A stretch of DNA of 64,000 nucleotides, taken from contig NZ_CABVPN010000024.1 in assembly GCF_902499115.1 (NCBI RefSeq), positions 62,001-126,000 on the forward strand. The letters run 5' to 3'. Each line of letters opens with the position of its first letter. The stretch's first letter is position 1. Of this stretch, positions 46,123-54,384 are shown one piece after another. The translations under genes and the position numbers were made by a program. The notes under the pieces were generated by a model, which did no database searches, was not told the DNA's origin, and saw only the letters and a program-made list of their open reading frames with translations. The DNA is from Burkholderia diffusa (lineage in GTDB: Bacteria; Pseudomonadota; Gammaproteobacteria; Burkholderiales; Burkholderiaceae).

Positions 46123-46830
46123 ATGGATTCCCCCACGATCCTCACGCCGCGCGACTGGCCGTCGCATCCCGCGTATGTCCACCCCGAGTACCGTTCGTCG
46201 GTGACGCGCGGCCCGACGCGCCCGATGATCCCGTTGAAGGAAAAGCTGCGCGACCAGTTCGCGCCCGTCTACGGCGCCGAGGATCTCGGCGCGCTCGACC
46301 ACGACCTGACGAAGAACGCCGTGAAGAACGGCGAGCCGCTCGGTGAGCGCATCGTCGTCACCGGCCGCGTGCTCGACGAAGGCGGCAAGCCCGTGCGCAA
46401 CACGCTCGTCGAGGTATGGCAGGCGAACGCGGCCGGCCGCTACGTGCACAAGGTCGACCAGCACGACGCGCCGCTCGACCCGAACTTCCTCGGCGCCGGC
46501 CGCTGCATGACCGACGCCGAAGGCCGCTACCGCTTCCTGACGATCAAGCCCGGCGCCTATCCGTGGGGCAACCATCCGAATGCGTGGCGTCCGAATCACA
46601 TCCATTTCTCGCTGTTCGGCGACTACTTCGGCTCGCGCCTCGTCACGCAGATGTACTTCCCCGGGGACCCGCTGCTCGCGTACGACCCGATCTTCCAGGG
46701 CACGCCGGAAGCGGCGCGCGACCGCCTGATCTCGCGCTTCTCGATGGACATCACCGAAGAAGGCTATGCGCTCGGCTACGAATTCGACATCGTGCTGCGC
46801 GGCCGCGACGCTACCCCGATGGAGCGCTGA
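46123..46830 (+). CDS. pcaH: Protocatechuate 3,4-dioxygenase beta subunit
   Basis: 235 residues, the usual length; AGGAGA lies seven bases before the ATG. It carries the non-heme Fe(III) centre of the enzyme that cleaves protocatechuate between its hydroxyls to beta-carboxymuconate. The four iron ligands are visible: Tyr107 (AGRYVHK), Tyr146 (PGAYPWGN), His159 and His161 (PNHIHFS). It pairs with PcaG three bases downstream. Expression should depend on PcaQ. Confidence 0.97.
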   Translation: MDSPTILTPRDWPSHPAYVHPEYRSSVTRGPTRPMIPLKEKLRDQFAPVYGAEDLGALDHDLTKNAVKNGEPLGERIVVTGRVLDEGGKPVRNTLVEVWQANAAGRYVHKVDQHDAPLDPNFLGAGRCMTDAEGRYRFLTIKPGAYPWGNHPNAWRPNHIHFSLFGDYFGSRLVTQMYFPGDPLLAYDPIFQGTPEAARDRLISRFSMDITEEGYALGYEFDIVLRGRDATPMER

Positions 46831-46833
46831 ACC

Positions 46834-47427
46834 ATGACGACGCTGAAGCAAACCCCTTCGCAAACGGTCGGCCCGTACTTCGCGTACGGCCTGTGCCCGC
46901 AGCAATACGATTACGACCTGAAGAGCCTGTTCACGCCGGCGATCGCCACGCCGGAGGCCGAAGGCGAGCACGTGCTCCTGGTCGGACAGGTGTTCGACGG
47001 CGACGGCAACGTCGTCAGCGACGCGGTGCTCGAATTCACGCAGGTGGACGCGGCGGGTCGCTATCCCGAGTCGCGTGACGACATCGCGAAGTCCGGTTTC
47101 ACGGGCTTCGCACGCGTCGGCACGGGCACCGATGTGCAGAACCGCTTCGTGGTACCGACGGTGAAGCCTGGCCGCATCACCGCCGACGAAGCACCGCACG
47201 TCAACGTGACCGTGATGATGCGCGGGATCCTGACCCACGCGTTCACCCGCGTGTATTTCGACGACGAAGCTGCCGCGAACGCGGCCGATCCGGTGCTGAA
47301 CCTGGTGCCGGCCGAACGCCGCGCGACGCTCGTCGCGAAGCGCGACGCGCAACCGGGCCGGCCCGTCGTGTACCGCTTCGACATCCACATGCAGGGGCCG
47401 GACGAGACCGTGTTCTTCGACGTGTGA
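46834..47427 (+). CDS. pcaG: Protocatechuate 3,4-dioxygenase alpha subunit
   Basis: 197 residues. The alpha subunit has the same beta-sandwich fold but no iron. It begins with TPSQTVGPYFAYGLCPQQYD, characteristic of PcaG, and ends with the intradiol-dioxygenase strands (VNVTVMMRGILTHAFTRVYF). Only three bases separate it from pcaH, indicating translational coupling in equal amounts. It is followed by a strong terminator. Confidence 0.97.
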   Translation: MTTLKQTPSQTVGPYFAYGLCPQQYDYDLKSLFTPAIATPEAEGEHVLLVGQVFDGDGNVVSDAVLEFTQVDAAGRYPESRDDIAKSGFTGFARVGTGTDVQNRFVVPTVKPGRITADEAPHVNVTVMMRGILTHAFTRVYFDDEAAANAADPVLNLVPAERRATLVAKRDAQPGRPVVYRFDIHMQGPDETVFFDV

Positions 47428-47463
47428 CGCGCGAGCTGGCGCCGGCCGGCTGATCGCACCGAA

Positions 47464-47518
47464 CCGCCGCGCGCCGCGATACCAACAGGTATCGCGGCGC
47501 GCGGCGGTTTTCGTTTTC
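47464..47518 (+). terminator. Strong Rho-independent terminator after pcaHG
   Basis: A perfect 20-bp stem (47464-47483 with 47488-47507) closes on an AACA loop and is followed by TTTTCGTTTT. It ends the pcaHG transcript 36 bases after the pcaG stop. Confidence 0.9.
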
Positions 47519-47890
47519 GGGCGCCAACATTCGATGCCGCGCCGCAGCACGTCCGGTCAGGATCGTCGAACGCTCGCGGTTGCCTGCTTCGGACCCCGAA
47601 ATCGAACGCGCGATTAAAACGCATGCTGCGACTGCACATGAATCGTTGGGGCCGCGCGATATCGTTTGTGCGTTATGCGGCGTATGCTTCGCTATCCGCA
47701 GCCCACTGACGGAATTGAATCGGATCAAGCAATAATTTCACGACTCGATGCGCGAACATGGCCCCACTGGCTGTCGCGCATTTTTTCTAACCGAGTGCCT
47801 TTAAGCGCGTCTGACCGAAACCTGGCAGGCGCGTTTTTTTCGCCCATGACCGAAGCACTGCACCGCGCCCCGCCGCCGTATCGGTTCCGG
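47519..47890. other. Gene-free region between pcaHG and the AraC gene
   Basis: About 370 bases with lower GC in the middle (47590-47850), including a T-rich run. No convincing gene, RNA or insertion sequence seen. A terminator for the convergent AraC gene may lie around 47805-47845, where a run of T follows GGCGCG, but the stem is weak. Confidence 0.3.
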
Positions 47891-48820
47891 CTAGCGGCGC
47901 GCCTCCAGATACCGGCTCGGCGTTTCGCCGAGAATACGGCGAAACGCCGACGTAAAGGCGCTCGCGCTCGCATATCCGAGATCGAGCGCGACACGCGTCA
48001 CCGGCTGCCCGTCGCTCAGCCGTGTAATTGCCGCCAACATACAGACCTGCTGACGCCACGCGGCAAAACTCATACCGGTCTGCGCGCGGAACAGCCGCGT
48101 AAACGTGCGCCGGCTCACGCCCACATCGGTCGCCATCCGGTCGAGATCGGCCGCGATCGACGGCGACGCGAACAGATGCCGACAGATCTTCCCCAGGCGC
48201 GCATCGGTCGGCAGCGGCGCGTGCAGCGACAGCCTCGGCATCTGCGCGATTTCCGCGATCAGCAGCGCCATCAGCTTGCCCGCCCGACCGTCGACGTCGT
48301 ACATCGCCGGCAGGTCGATCGCATCGTCGATCAACTGCCGCAAGAGCGGCGACACCCCATATACGCCGCACTGGTCCGACAGCCCCGCGGCCCGGGCCGC
48401 GTCTTCGGACACGAACGCGTTGAGCATCGTGACCGGCCCGGTCATCGTCATTTCGTGCCGCACGCCGGCCGGCACCCAGCATGCGCGCTGCGGCGGCACC
48501 AGCCAGCGGCCGTACGGCGTCGACACGCTGATCGTGCCGCGCGACGCAAACGCGAACTGCCCGCGCCCGTGCGCGTGCTCCGGAAACGTCGTACCCGCCG
48601 CGTAGTCGTTGGCGATCACCACGACGCTACGCGGAATATGTTCGTAGGGATCCAGCAGCGTATTTCTCAAGGCCCGAATTCCATCATGAGTGACCCGATA
48701 GCGAAGGCGGGGCACCTTCGATCGGCCTACGATCCGCTCCACGCTTGCGCGACCGGACGGCCGCGAGACCCGACGGCCGAATCGGCCGGTTAGCGACTTC
48801 ATCGGAGCGGAGATGCCCAA
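47891..48820 (-). CDS. AraC-family regulator with cupin sensor domain
   Basis: Up to 309 residues from the ATG at 48820. The first 45 residues are basic and poorly protein-like, so the real start may be further in (near ALRNTLLDPYEHIPRSVVVI). The N-terminal cupin shows TTFPEHAHGRGQFAFASRGT. The C-terminal pair of helix-turn-helix motifs is clear (LDRMATDVGVSRRTFTRLFR, then VTRVALDLGYASASAFTSAF, ending in RRILGETPSRYLEARR). Target genes are unknown; it lies alone between pcaHG and the peptide operon. Confidence 0.85.
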   Translation of the reverse strand: MGISAPMKSLTGRFGRRVSRPSGRASVERIVGRSKVPRLRYRVTHDGIRALRNTLLDPYEHIPRSVVVIANDYAAGTTFPEHAHGRGQFAFASRGTISVSTPYGRWLVPPQRACWVPAGVRHEMTMTGPVTMLNAFVSEDAARAAGLSDQCGVYGVSPLLRQLIDDAIDLPAMYDVDGRAGKLMALLIAEIAQMPRLSLHAPLPTDARLGKICRHLFASPSIAADLDRMATDVGVSRRTFTRLFRAQTGMSFAAWRQQVCMLAAITRLSDGQPVTRVALDLGYASASAFTSAFRRILGETPSRYLEARR

Positions 48821-48897
48821 TACGTTTCATCTCGTGGGGCACGGACCGACGCGGATTTCAGCGACGAGATCGCGGTCCGGCATCCGATCGGCATGCA

Positions 48898-49725
48898 TCA
48901 CCGCAGCATGAACGACATGGCCGACAGGCTGTTCAGCGTGCGCACCACGTGCTCGACCGACGGCCCGTCGAAGCGCAGCGTCACTGCATCGACCCGCTCG
49001 AGCGACGGCAGCACGCAGAACAGATCCGCGAGCGCGGCCGTCTGCACGCGCAGCGTGCAAGCAGCCGGCGCGGGCCGATGCGCACCCGCGCGCCAGCCGG
49101 ACGACAGCGCGTGCGCGACCGTTTCGCGTGCGGCGGTCGCGATGCGCGCACAGGACGCTGCCGGCGTGAGCGTGTCGCCGCTCGATGCGCCGCCGGCCGT
49201 CTTGACCGTCTCGAAACGCGCGTCCGGAAACAGCGGCCGGGTTTCCTCGGCGAACACGTCATCGCCCGACGCCAGCGCGACGTGCGCGCCATATTCACGC
49301 GCCAGCGCGCCGTACAGCCCGGCTTCGCCGAGCTCGACGCCATTCAGCCACACCTGCGTGAACGCGAAGTTGTTGATGGTGTGCGCAAGCACGCCGCGCG
49401 TCTGCGATTTCGCGTGAAAGCCGATCATGAACACGAGGTCGGGCTGCTGTTCGAGGCCCGCCATCATCCCCAGCATGCGCGGCTTGCCGAGCACGACGCG
49501 GGCACGGGCATCGAGCCCGTCGGGCAGCAGATTGCGGAAGCCGCCATGCGAATCGTTGACCCAGACGGCCTGCGCGCCGCCGGCGAATGCGCCTTCGATC
49601 GCCGCGTTCGCCTCGGCGGTCATCCAGCGGCGCGCACGTTCGTATTCCGGATTGCCGGCACGCGTCTGCTCGATGGCGAACACTCCGGCGACACCCTCGA
49701 TATCGGTCGAGATGAGTATCTTCAT
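48898..49725 (-). CDS. dppA: D-aminopeptidase, M55 family
   Basis: 275 residues. It starts MKILISTDIEGVAGVFAIEQ, whose D-x-E motif binds zinc in DppA-type D-amino-acid amidopeptidases. Further motifs are AQAVWVNDSHGGFRNLLPD and VFMIGFHAKSQTRGVLAHTI with the conserved His, then GEAGLYGALAREYG (GE motif). It releases D-amino acids from the N-terminus of peptides, as from cell-wall fragments. It is the last gene of the operon and overlaps dmpA by 4 bases. Confidence 0.93.
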   Translation of the reverse strand: MKILISTDIEGVAGVFAIEQTRAGNPEYERARRWMTAEANAAIEGAFAGGAQAVWVNDSHGGFRNLLPDGLDARARVVLGKPRMLGMMAGLEQQPDLVFMIGFHAKSQTRGVLAHTINNFAFTQVWLNGVELGEAGLYGALAREYGAHVALASGDDVFAEETRPLFPDARFETVKTAGGASSGDTLTPAASCARIATAARETVAHALSSGWRAGAHRPAPAACTLRVQTAALADLFCVLPSLERVDAVTLRFDGPSVEHVVRTLNSLSAMSFMLR

Positions 49726-50804
49726 GAATGGATCGGACGTCCTTCGTTACCTTCGTTGAATAACCGATCGAGATCGGGCACCGCGTCGCGCAGCGATTGC
49801 CGCACGTGGCCGTCGCGCCCGGTCACGGTCACGGCCTGCAGCAGCGCGTCGGCGATCGCGTGCTCGACGCTCTCGGCCGCGGCCATGAACAGCGGATCGA
49901 GCGCCGCATCGGCCACGAGGGCCGGTAGCGCGATGGTCGACGCATCGTGCGCGATCGTGTACGCGGTCGAAAAGGCGAGCGCGATGTCGCCGCTGCCGTG
50001 CCCGTAGACCGAACCGGTGCGGGCAAGCCCCGCGCCCGCGCGGCGGGCGAGCCGCGACAGTTGCCGCGCGTCGAGCGGCGCATCGGTCGCCAGCAGCAGG
50101 ATGATCGAGCCTTGCTCCGGCGCCGCCACCTGCGCGTCCGCGGCGGCACGCCGCTGCGCGACGATGCGCCCGAGCGGCACGCCGCCGAGCGTCAGCATCG
50201 GCAGCCGGCCGAAATTCGCGAGCACCAGCGCGCCGACCGTGTACGGCCTGCCGGCCGCGACGGCCACGCGCGACGCGGAGCCGATCCCGCCCTTCAGGTC
50301 GAAACACGACATCCCGCGCCCGGCGCCCACCGCGCCACGTGCGAAGTCGCGCGCCGCGGTATTGCAGGCTTCTTCATAATGCGCGGCCGTCACCACGAAC
50401 GCCTGGATGTCGTTCAGATAGCCATCGTTGCACTCGAACACGAGCGGGTTGACGGTCGGCCAGTCGCGGCCGATGTGCGGATTCTGCGCGATCGCCGCGC
50501 GGATCTGCGCCTGTGCGACCGCGCCGACGCCGAACGTGTTGGTCAGCGCGATCGGCGTGTCGAGCGTGCCGAGTTCGTCGACCTGCACGAGCCCGACGCT
50601 CTTGCCGAAGCCGTTGATCACGGCCGCGCCGGCCGGCACCTTGCTGCGGTAAGGGTCGCCCGGATGCGGCTTCACGACGGTGACGCCGGTCTGCACGTCG
50701 CCGGCATCGAGCGTCGCATGGCCGACCGTCACGCCCGGCACGTCGGCAATCGTGCCGCGCGGCCCGGCCGGCAGCGTCGTGCCCCACATCGGAACCGCAC
50801 GCAT
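49722..50804 (-). CDS. dmpA: P1-family (DmpA/BapA-type) aminopeptidase
   Basis: 360 residues from the ATG at 50804; the frame stays open far upstream only because it runs antisense-like through gsiD. The Ntn-type autoprocessing site is GGIGSASRVAVAAG, where cleavage before the serine makes the nucleophile. PGVTVGHATLDAGDVQTGVT and NTFGVGAVAQAQIR are typical of DmpA, which removes D- or L-amino acids and includes beta-peptidyl aminopeptidases. It starts on the last base of the gsiD stop region and overlaps dppA by 4 bases. Cytoplasmic, no signal peptide. Confidence 0.92.
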   Translation of the reverse strand: MRAVPMWGTTLPAGPRGTIADVPGVTVGHATLDAGDVQTGVTVVKPHPGDPYRSKVPAGAAVINGFGKSVGLVQVDELGTLDTPIALTNTFGVGAVAQAQIRAAIAQNPHIGRDWPTVNPLVFECNDGYLNDIQAFVVTAAHYEEACNTAARDFARGAVGAGRGMSCFDLKGGIGSASRVAVAAGRPYTVGALVLANFGRLPMLTLGGVPLGRIVAQRRAAADAQVAAPEQGSIILLLATDAPLDARQLSRLARRAGAGLARTGSVYGHGSGDIALAFSTAYTIAHDASTIALPALVADAALDPLFMAAAESVEHAIADALLQAVTVTGRDGHVRQSLRDAVPDLDRLFNEGNEGRPIHS

Positions 50805-51697
50805 CAGCGCCGCTCCAGCTTCGGGTCGAGCGCGTCGCGCAGTCCGTCGCCGAGCAGGTTGAACGCGAGCACGGTCAGGAAGATCGCGAGGCTCGGGAAG
50901 ACTGCGATGTGCGGCGCCGTCACCATGTCGGCGCGCGCCTCGTTGAGCATCGCGCCCCACTCCGGCGTCGGCGGCTGCGCGCCGAGCCCGAGGAACGACA
51001 GGCTCGCGGCCGTGATGATCGACGTGCCGATCCGCATCGTGAAGTACACGACGACCGACGACACAGTGCCCGGCAGGATGTGCCGCATGATGATCGTCCA
51101 GTCCGACGCACCGATGCTGCGCGCGGCTTCCACGTAGGTCATGTGCTTGAGCATCAGTGTGTTGCCGCGCACGAGCCGCGCGAACGCCGGGATGCTGAAG
51201 ATCGCAACCGCGCAGATCACGTTGACCATCCCGTTGCCGAGGATCGCGACCACGCCGATCGCGAGCAGGATCCCCGGGAACGCGAACAGCACGTCGGCCA
51301 CGCGCATCGTGATGCGGTCCCACCAGCCTTCGTAGTAGCCCGCGAGCAACCCGAAGAACGTGCCGATGAGCGCGCCGAGCGCGACCGAGAAGAAGCCGGC
51401 GGCGAGCGAGATGCGCGTGCCGGTGACGATCCGGCTGAAGATGTCGCGGCCGAGCGAGTCGACGCCGAACCAATGCACGGCCGACGGACCGGCGTTCAGC
51501 GCGTCGTAGTCGAAATAGTTCTCCGGATCGAACGGCACGATGTGCGGGCCGACGAATGCGAGCACGACGAGCCCCAGCACGAAACCGCCCGCGACCAGCG
51601 CGACGGTCTGCTTGCGGAACTTGCGCCAGAATTCGCGCCACGGCGTGCGGATCGCGCTCGATGCGGCCGACGCCGCGGGCTGGACAGTCGCGTTCAT
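50804..51697 (-). CDS. gsiD: Peptide/glutathione ABC transporter permease
   Basis: 297 residues, six membrane helices with an N-terminal cytoplasmic tail. The DppC/GsiD fold is shown by VHWFGVDSLGRDIFSRIVTG near the front and the EAA loop YVEAARSIGASDWTIIMRHI facing the ATPase. The last helices are followed by GDGLRDALDPKLERR, the standard C-terminus of this family. It pairs with GsiC, eight bases upstream in the operon. Confidence 0.92.
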   Translation of the reverse strand: MNATVQPAASAASSAIRTPWREFWRKFRKQTVALVAGGFVLGLVVLAFVGPHIVPFDPENYFDYDALNAGPSAVHWFGVDSLGRDIFSRIVTGTRISLAAGFFSVALGALIGTFFGLLAGYYEGWWDRITMRVADVLFAFPGILLAIGVVAILGNGMVNVICAVAIFSIPAFARLVRGNTLMLKHMTYVEAARSIGASDWTIIMRHILPGTVSSVVVYFTMRIGTSIITAASLSFLGLGAQPPTPEWGAMLNEARADMVTAPHIAVFPSLAIFLTVLAFNLLGDGLRDALDPKLERR

Positions 51698-51704
51698 GCG
51701 CGCC

Positions 51705-52625
51705 TCACTTGAACCGGATGGTCGGGTTGATGACCGCGTACAGCACGTCGACGGTCAGGTTGATCAGGATGAATTCGAGCGAGAACAGCAGCACGATCGC
51801 CTGGATCACCGGGTAGTCGCGCATCGTCACCGCGTCGACCAGCAGGCGCCCGAGCCCCGGCCAGTTGAACACGGCCTCGACGACGATCGAGCCGCCGAGC
51901 AGGAAGCCGAACTGCAGCCCCATCATCGTGACGACCGGGATCATCGCGTTGCGCAGGCAATGCTTGAGCACGACCATCGGCTCGTGCACACCCTTCGCGC
52001 GCGCGGTGCGCACGTAGTCCTCGTTGAGCACCTCGACGAACGACGCGCGCGTGAAGCGCGCCATCACGGCCGCGACCGCGGCGCCGAGCGTCAGCGACGG
52101 CAGCACGTAGCTCTTCCACGTGCCGTCCGGCACGACGGGCAGCCAGCCGAGCTTCACCGAAAATATCTCCATCAGCAGCATGCCGAGCGCGAACGCCGGA
52201 AACGAGATGCCCGACACCGCGATCGTCATCCCGAGGCGATCGGGCCAGCGGTTGCGCCATACCGCCGACGCGATCCCGATCGCCATCCCGAACGCCGTCG
52301 CCCAGACCATGCTGATGAGCGTCAGCAGCAGCGTCGGCATGAAGCGCTCGCCGATCTCGGTCGACACCGGACGCTTGCTGCGCGTCGACGTCCCGAAATC
52401 GCCGTGCGCGATCTTCACGAAGAAGTTCGCGAACTGCGCCGGCAGCGGCCGGTCGAGCCCGAGATCGGCGCGCACGAGCGCGACCGTCGCGTCGTCGGCT
52501 TCCGGGCCGGCCGCGAGCCGCGCCGGATCGCCCGGCAGCAGGTGCACGAACAGGAACACCAGCACCGCGACGATCGCGAGCGTGGGCAGCAGGCCGAACA
52601 GGCGTTTGACGAGAAAATTCAGCAT
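51705..52625 (-). CDS. gsiC: Peptide/glutathione ABC transporter permease
   Basis: 306 residues, DppB/GsiC type. It starts MLNFLVKRLFGLLPTLAIVA and HLLPGDPARLAAG follows the first helix. The periplasmic region (about 40-95) precedes the core helices. The EAA loop reads DYVRTARAKGVHEPMVVLKH, and the end NLTVDVLYAVINPTIRFK is typical. It makes a heterodimeric channel with GsiD. It is 67 bases downstream of the binding-protein gene. Confidence 0.92.
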   Translation of the reverse strand: MLNFLVKRLFGLLPTLAIVAVLVFLFVHLLPGDPARLAAGPEADDATVALVRADLGLDRPLPAQFANFFVKIAHGDFGTSTRSKRPVSTEIGERFMPTLLLTLISMVWATAFGMAIGIASAVWRNRWPDRLGMTIAVSGISFPAFALGMLLMEIFSVKLGWLPVVPDGTWKSYVLPSLTLGAAVAAVMARFTRASFVEVLNEDYVRTARAKGVHEPMVVLKHCLRNAMIPVVTMMGLQFGFLLGGSIVVEAVFNWPGLGRLLVDAVTMRDYPVIQAIVLLFSLEFILINLTVDVLYAVINPTIRFK

Positions 52626-52692
52626 GGGGCACCGATCGAATCAGCGCGCCGACAGCTCGCGCCGCCGGCGCCGCACAACGGGCGAATCGCCG

Positions 52693-54255
52693 TCATTTCA
52701 CCGAGATTTCGTCGAAGTTGAACGAGCCGTCCGGCATCACGTACATGCCGTGCAGGCGCTTGCTGCGCGCATAGACGATCTTCTCCTGCACCAGGAAGAT
52801 CCACGGCGCGTCGGCCCACACTTGCTTCTGCGCGTCGGCGTACAGGGAGGCCTTCTTCGCTTGGTCGGTCGTCTCGAGCGCCTTCGCGAGATCGTCGTCG
52901 ACGGCACCGTTCTTGTAGTACGCGGTGTTGTAGAGCTTCGGCGGCGCCGACGTGGACGCGAGCAGCGGCGACAGCGCCCAGTTCGCCTCGCCCGTCGAGG
53001 CCGACCAGCCGCTGTAGTACATCCGCACCGGTGCCGTCGCCGGATCCTGCGCGCTCTCGACCTTCGCGACCCGCTCGCCGGCCTCGAGTGCCTGCACCTG
53101 CACCTTCACGCCGACCTGCGCGAGCTGCTGCTGGACGAACTGGATCAGCTTCTGCGCCGTCGAATGGTTGTACGCGGACCAGAGCGTCGACTCGAAGCCG
53201 TTCGGATAACCGGCCTCCTTCAACAGCGCGCGCGCCTTCGCCGGATCGTACGGCCAGGGCCCGAGCTTGGTCGCGTATTCGACGCCCACCGGGGCGACGC
53301 CCGTCTGCGGGGTTGCGTAGCCGGCGAATACGACCTTCGCGAGCGCTTCCTTGTTGACCGCGTAGTTCAGCGCTTCACGCACCTTCGGATTGTCGAACGG
53401 CTTCTTCTGCGTGTTCAGCGAGATGTAGCGCTGGATGATCGACGGCCGCTCGATCAGCTCGACCTTCGGATTGCTCTTCAGGTCGGCAGCCTGCTCGAAC
53501 GGGATCGTGAACGCGAAATCGGCCTCGCCGGTCTTGAGCAACGCGGCGCGCGTGTTGTTGTCGACCACCGGCTTCCAGTCGATCGAATCGACCTTCGGAT
53601 AGCCCTTCTTCCAGTAGCCGGCAAACTTCTTCACCTTCATGTCGTCGGTCTGCTTCCATTCGACGAACTCGAACGGGCCCGTGCCGACCGGATGCAGCGA
53701 CACGTCGCGCCCCCACTTCTTCAGCGCGGCCGGCGAAATCATCACCGCCGAGGGATGCGCGAGCGTGTTGATGAACGCGGAGAACGGCTCGCGCAGCGTG
53801 AAGCGCACCGTCATCGGATCGACCACCTCGGTCTTCTCGATCACGCGGAACAGCCCGTAACGCTTCAGCTTGTTCGCCGGATCGGTCACGCGGTCGAAGT
53901 TCGCCTTCACCGCCTCGGCGTTGAAATCCGTGCCGTCGTGGAACTTCACGCCCGGGCGCAGCTTGACCGTGTAGACCTTCGCATCGGGCGACGCCTGGTA
54001 GCTCGTCGCGAGCACGTTGACGAGCTTCATGTCCTTGTCGAAGCCGAACAGCCCTTCGTAGAACGACTTGACGACAGCTTGCGACACCGTGTCGTTCGCG
54101 TCATACGGGTCCATCGTCGTGAACGTCGAGTACACGGCGACCACGACGTTCTGTTGCGCGAACGCGGGCACGGCGACCGACAGCGCCAGCGCGCCTGCCC
54201 CCGCGGCGAACAACGCGCGCGGACGGAACATCGGGAACGAATTCGACTTGTTCAT
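52693..54255 (-). CDS. gsiB: Periplasmic glutathione/peptide-binding protein
   Basis: About 520 residues from the ATG at 54255, which follows GGAG. The signal peptide is MNKSNSFPMFRPRALFAAGA ... PAFA. SBP family 5 features: YEGLFGFDKDMKLVNVLATS, YTVKLRPGVKFHDGTDFNAE, VGTGPFEFVEWKQTDDMKVK, and VREALNYAVNKEALAKVVFA. Length and gene order match GsiB of the enteric gsi operon (glutathione import), so glutathione or related short peptides are likely ligands. Neighbouring peptidases suggest a wider peptide range here. Confidence 0.92.
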   Translation of the reverse strand: MNKSNSFPMFRPRALFAAGAGALALSVAVPAFAQQNVVVAVYSTFTTMDPYDANDTVSQAVVKSFYEGLFGFDKDMKLVNVLATSYQASPDAKVYTVKLRPGVKFHDGTDFNAEAVKANFDRVTDPANKLKRYGLFRVIEKTEVVDPMTVRFTLREPFSAFINTLAHPSAVMISPAALKKWGRDVSLHPVGTGPFEFVEWKQTDDMKVKKFAGYWKKGYPKVDSIDWKPVVDNNTRAALLKTGEADFAFTIPFEQAADLKSNPKVELIERPSIIQRYISLNTQKKPFDNPKVREALNYAVNKEALAKVVFAGYATPQTGVAPVGVEYATKLGPWPYDPAKARALLKEAGYPNGFESTLWSAYNHSTAQKLIQFVQQQLAQVGVKVQVQALEAGERVAKVESAQDPATAPVRMYYSGWSASTGEANWALSPLLASTSAPPKLYNTAYYKNGAVDDDLAKALETTDQAKKASLYADAQKQVWADAPWIFLVQEKIVYARSKRLHGMYVMPDGSFNFDEISVK

Positions 54256-54384
54256 TTTGTCTGGCTCCTGTGGATGATTCGGTAACGCGTGGTGGAAATC
54301 GCGGCGTGACTGCATCCGCTCGGGAAAATGACGCCGTTGCCTGGCGCGTGCGCAGCTGCGGTCCATATCCGACTCGCCGTGCAA

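Noticed and set aside
50805..51641. Long N-terminal extension of the dmpA frame
   Set aside because: The upstream part is the wrong frame of gsiD; the family N-terminus begins at the ATG at 50804.
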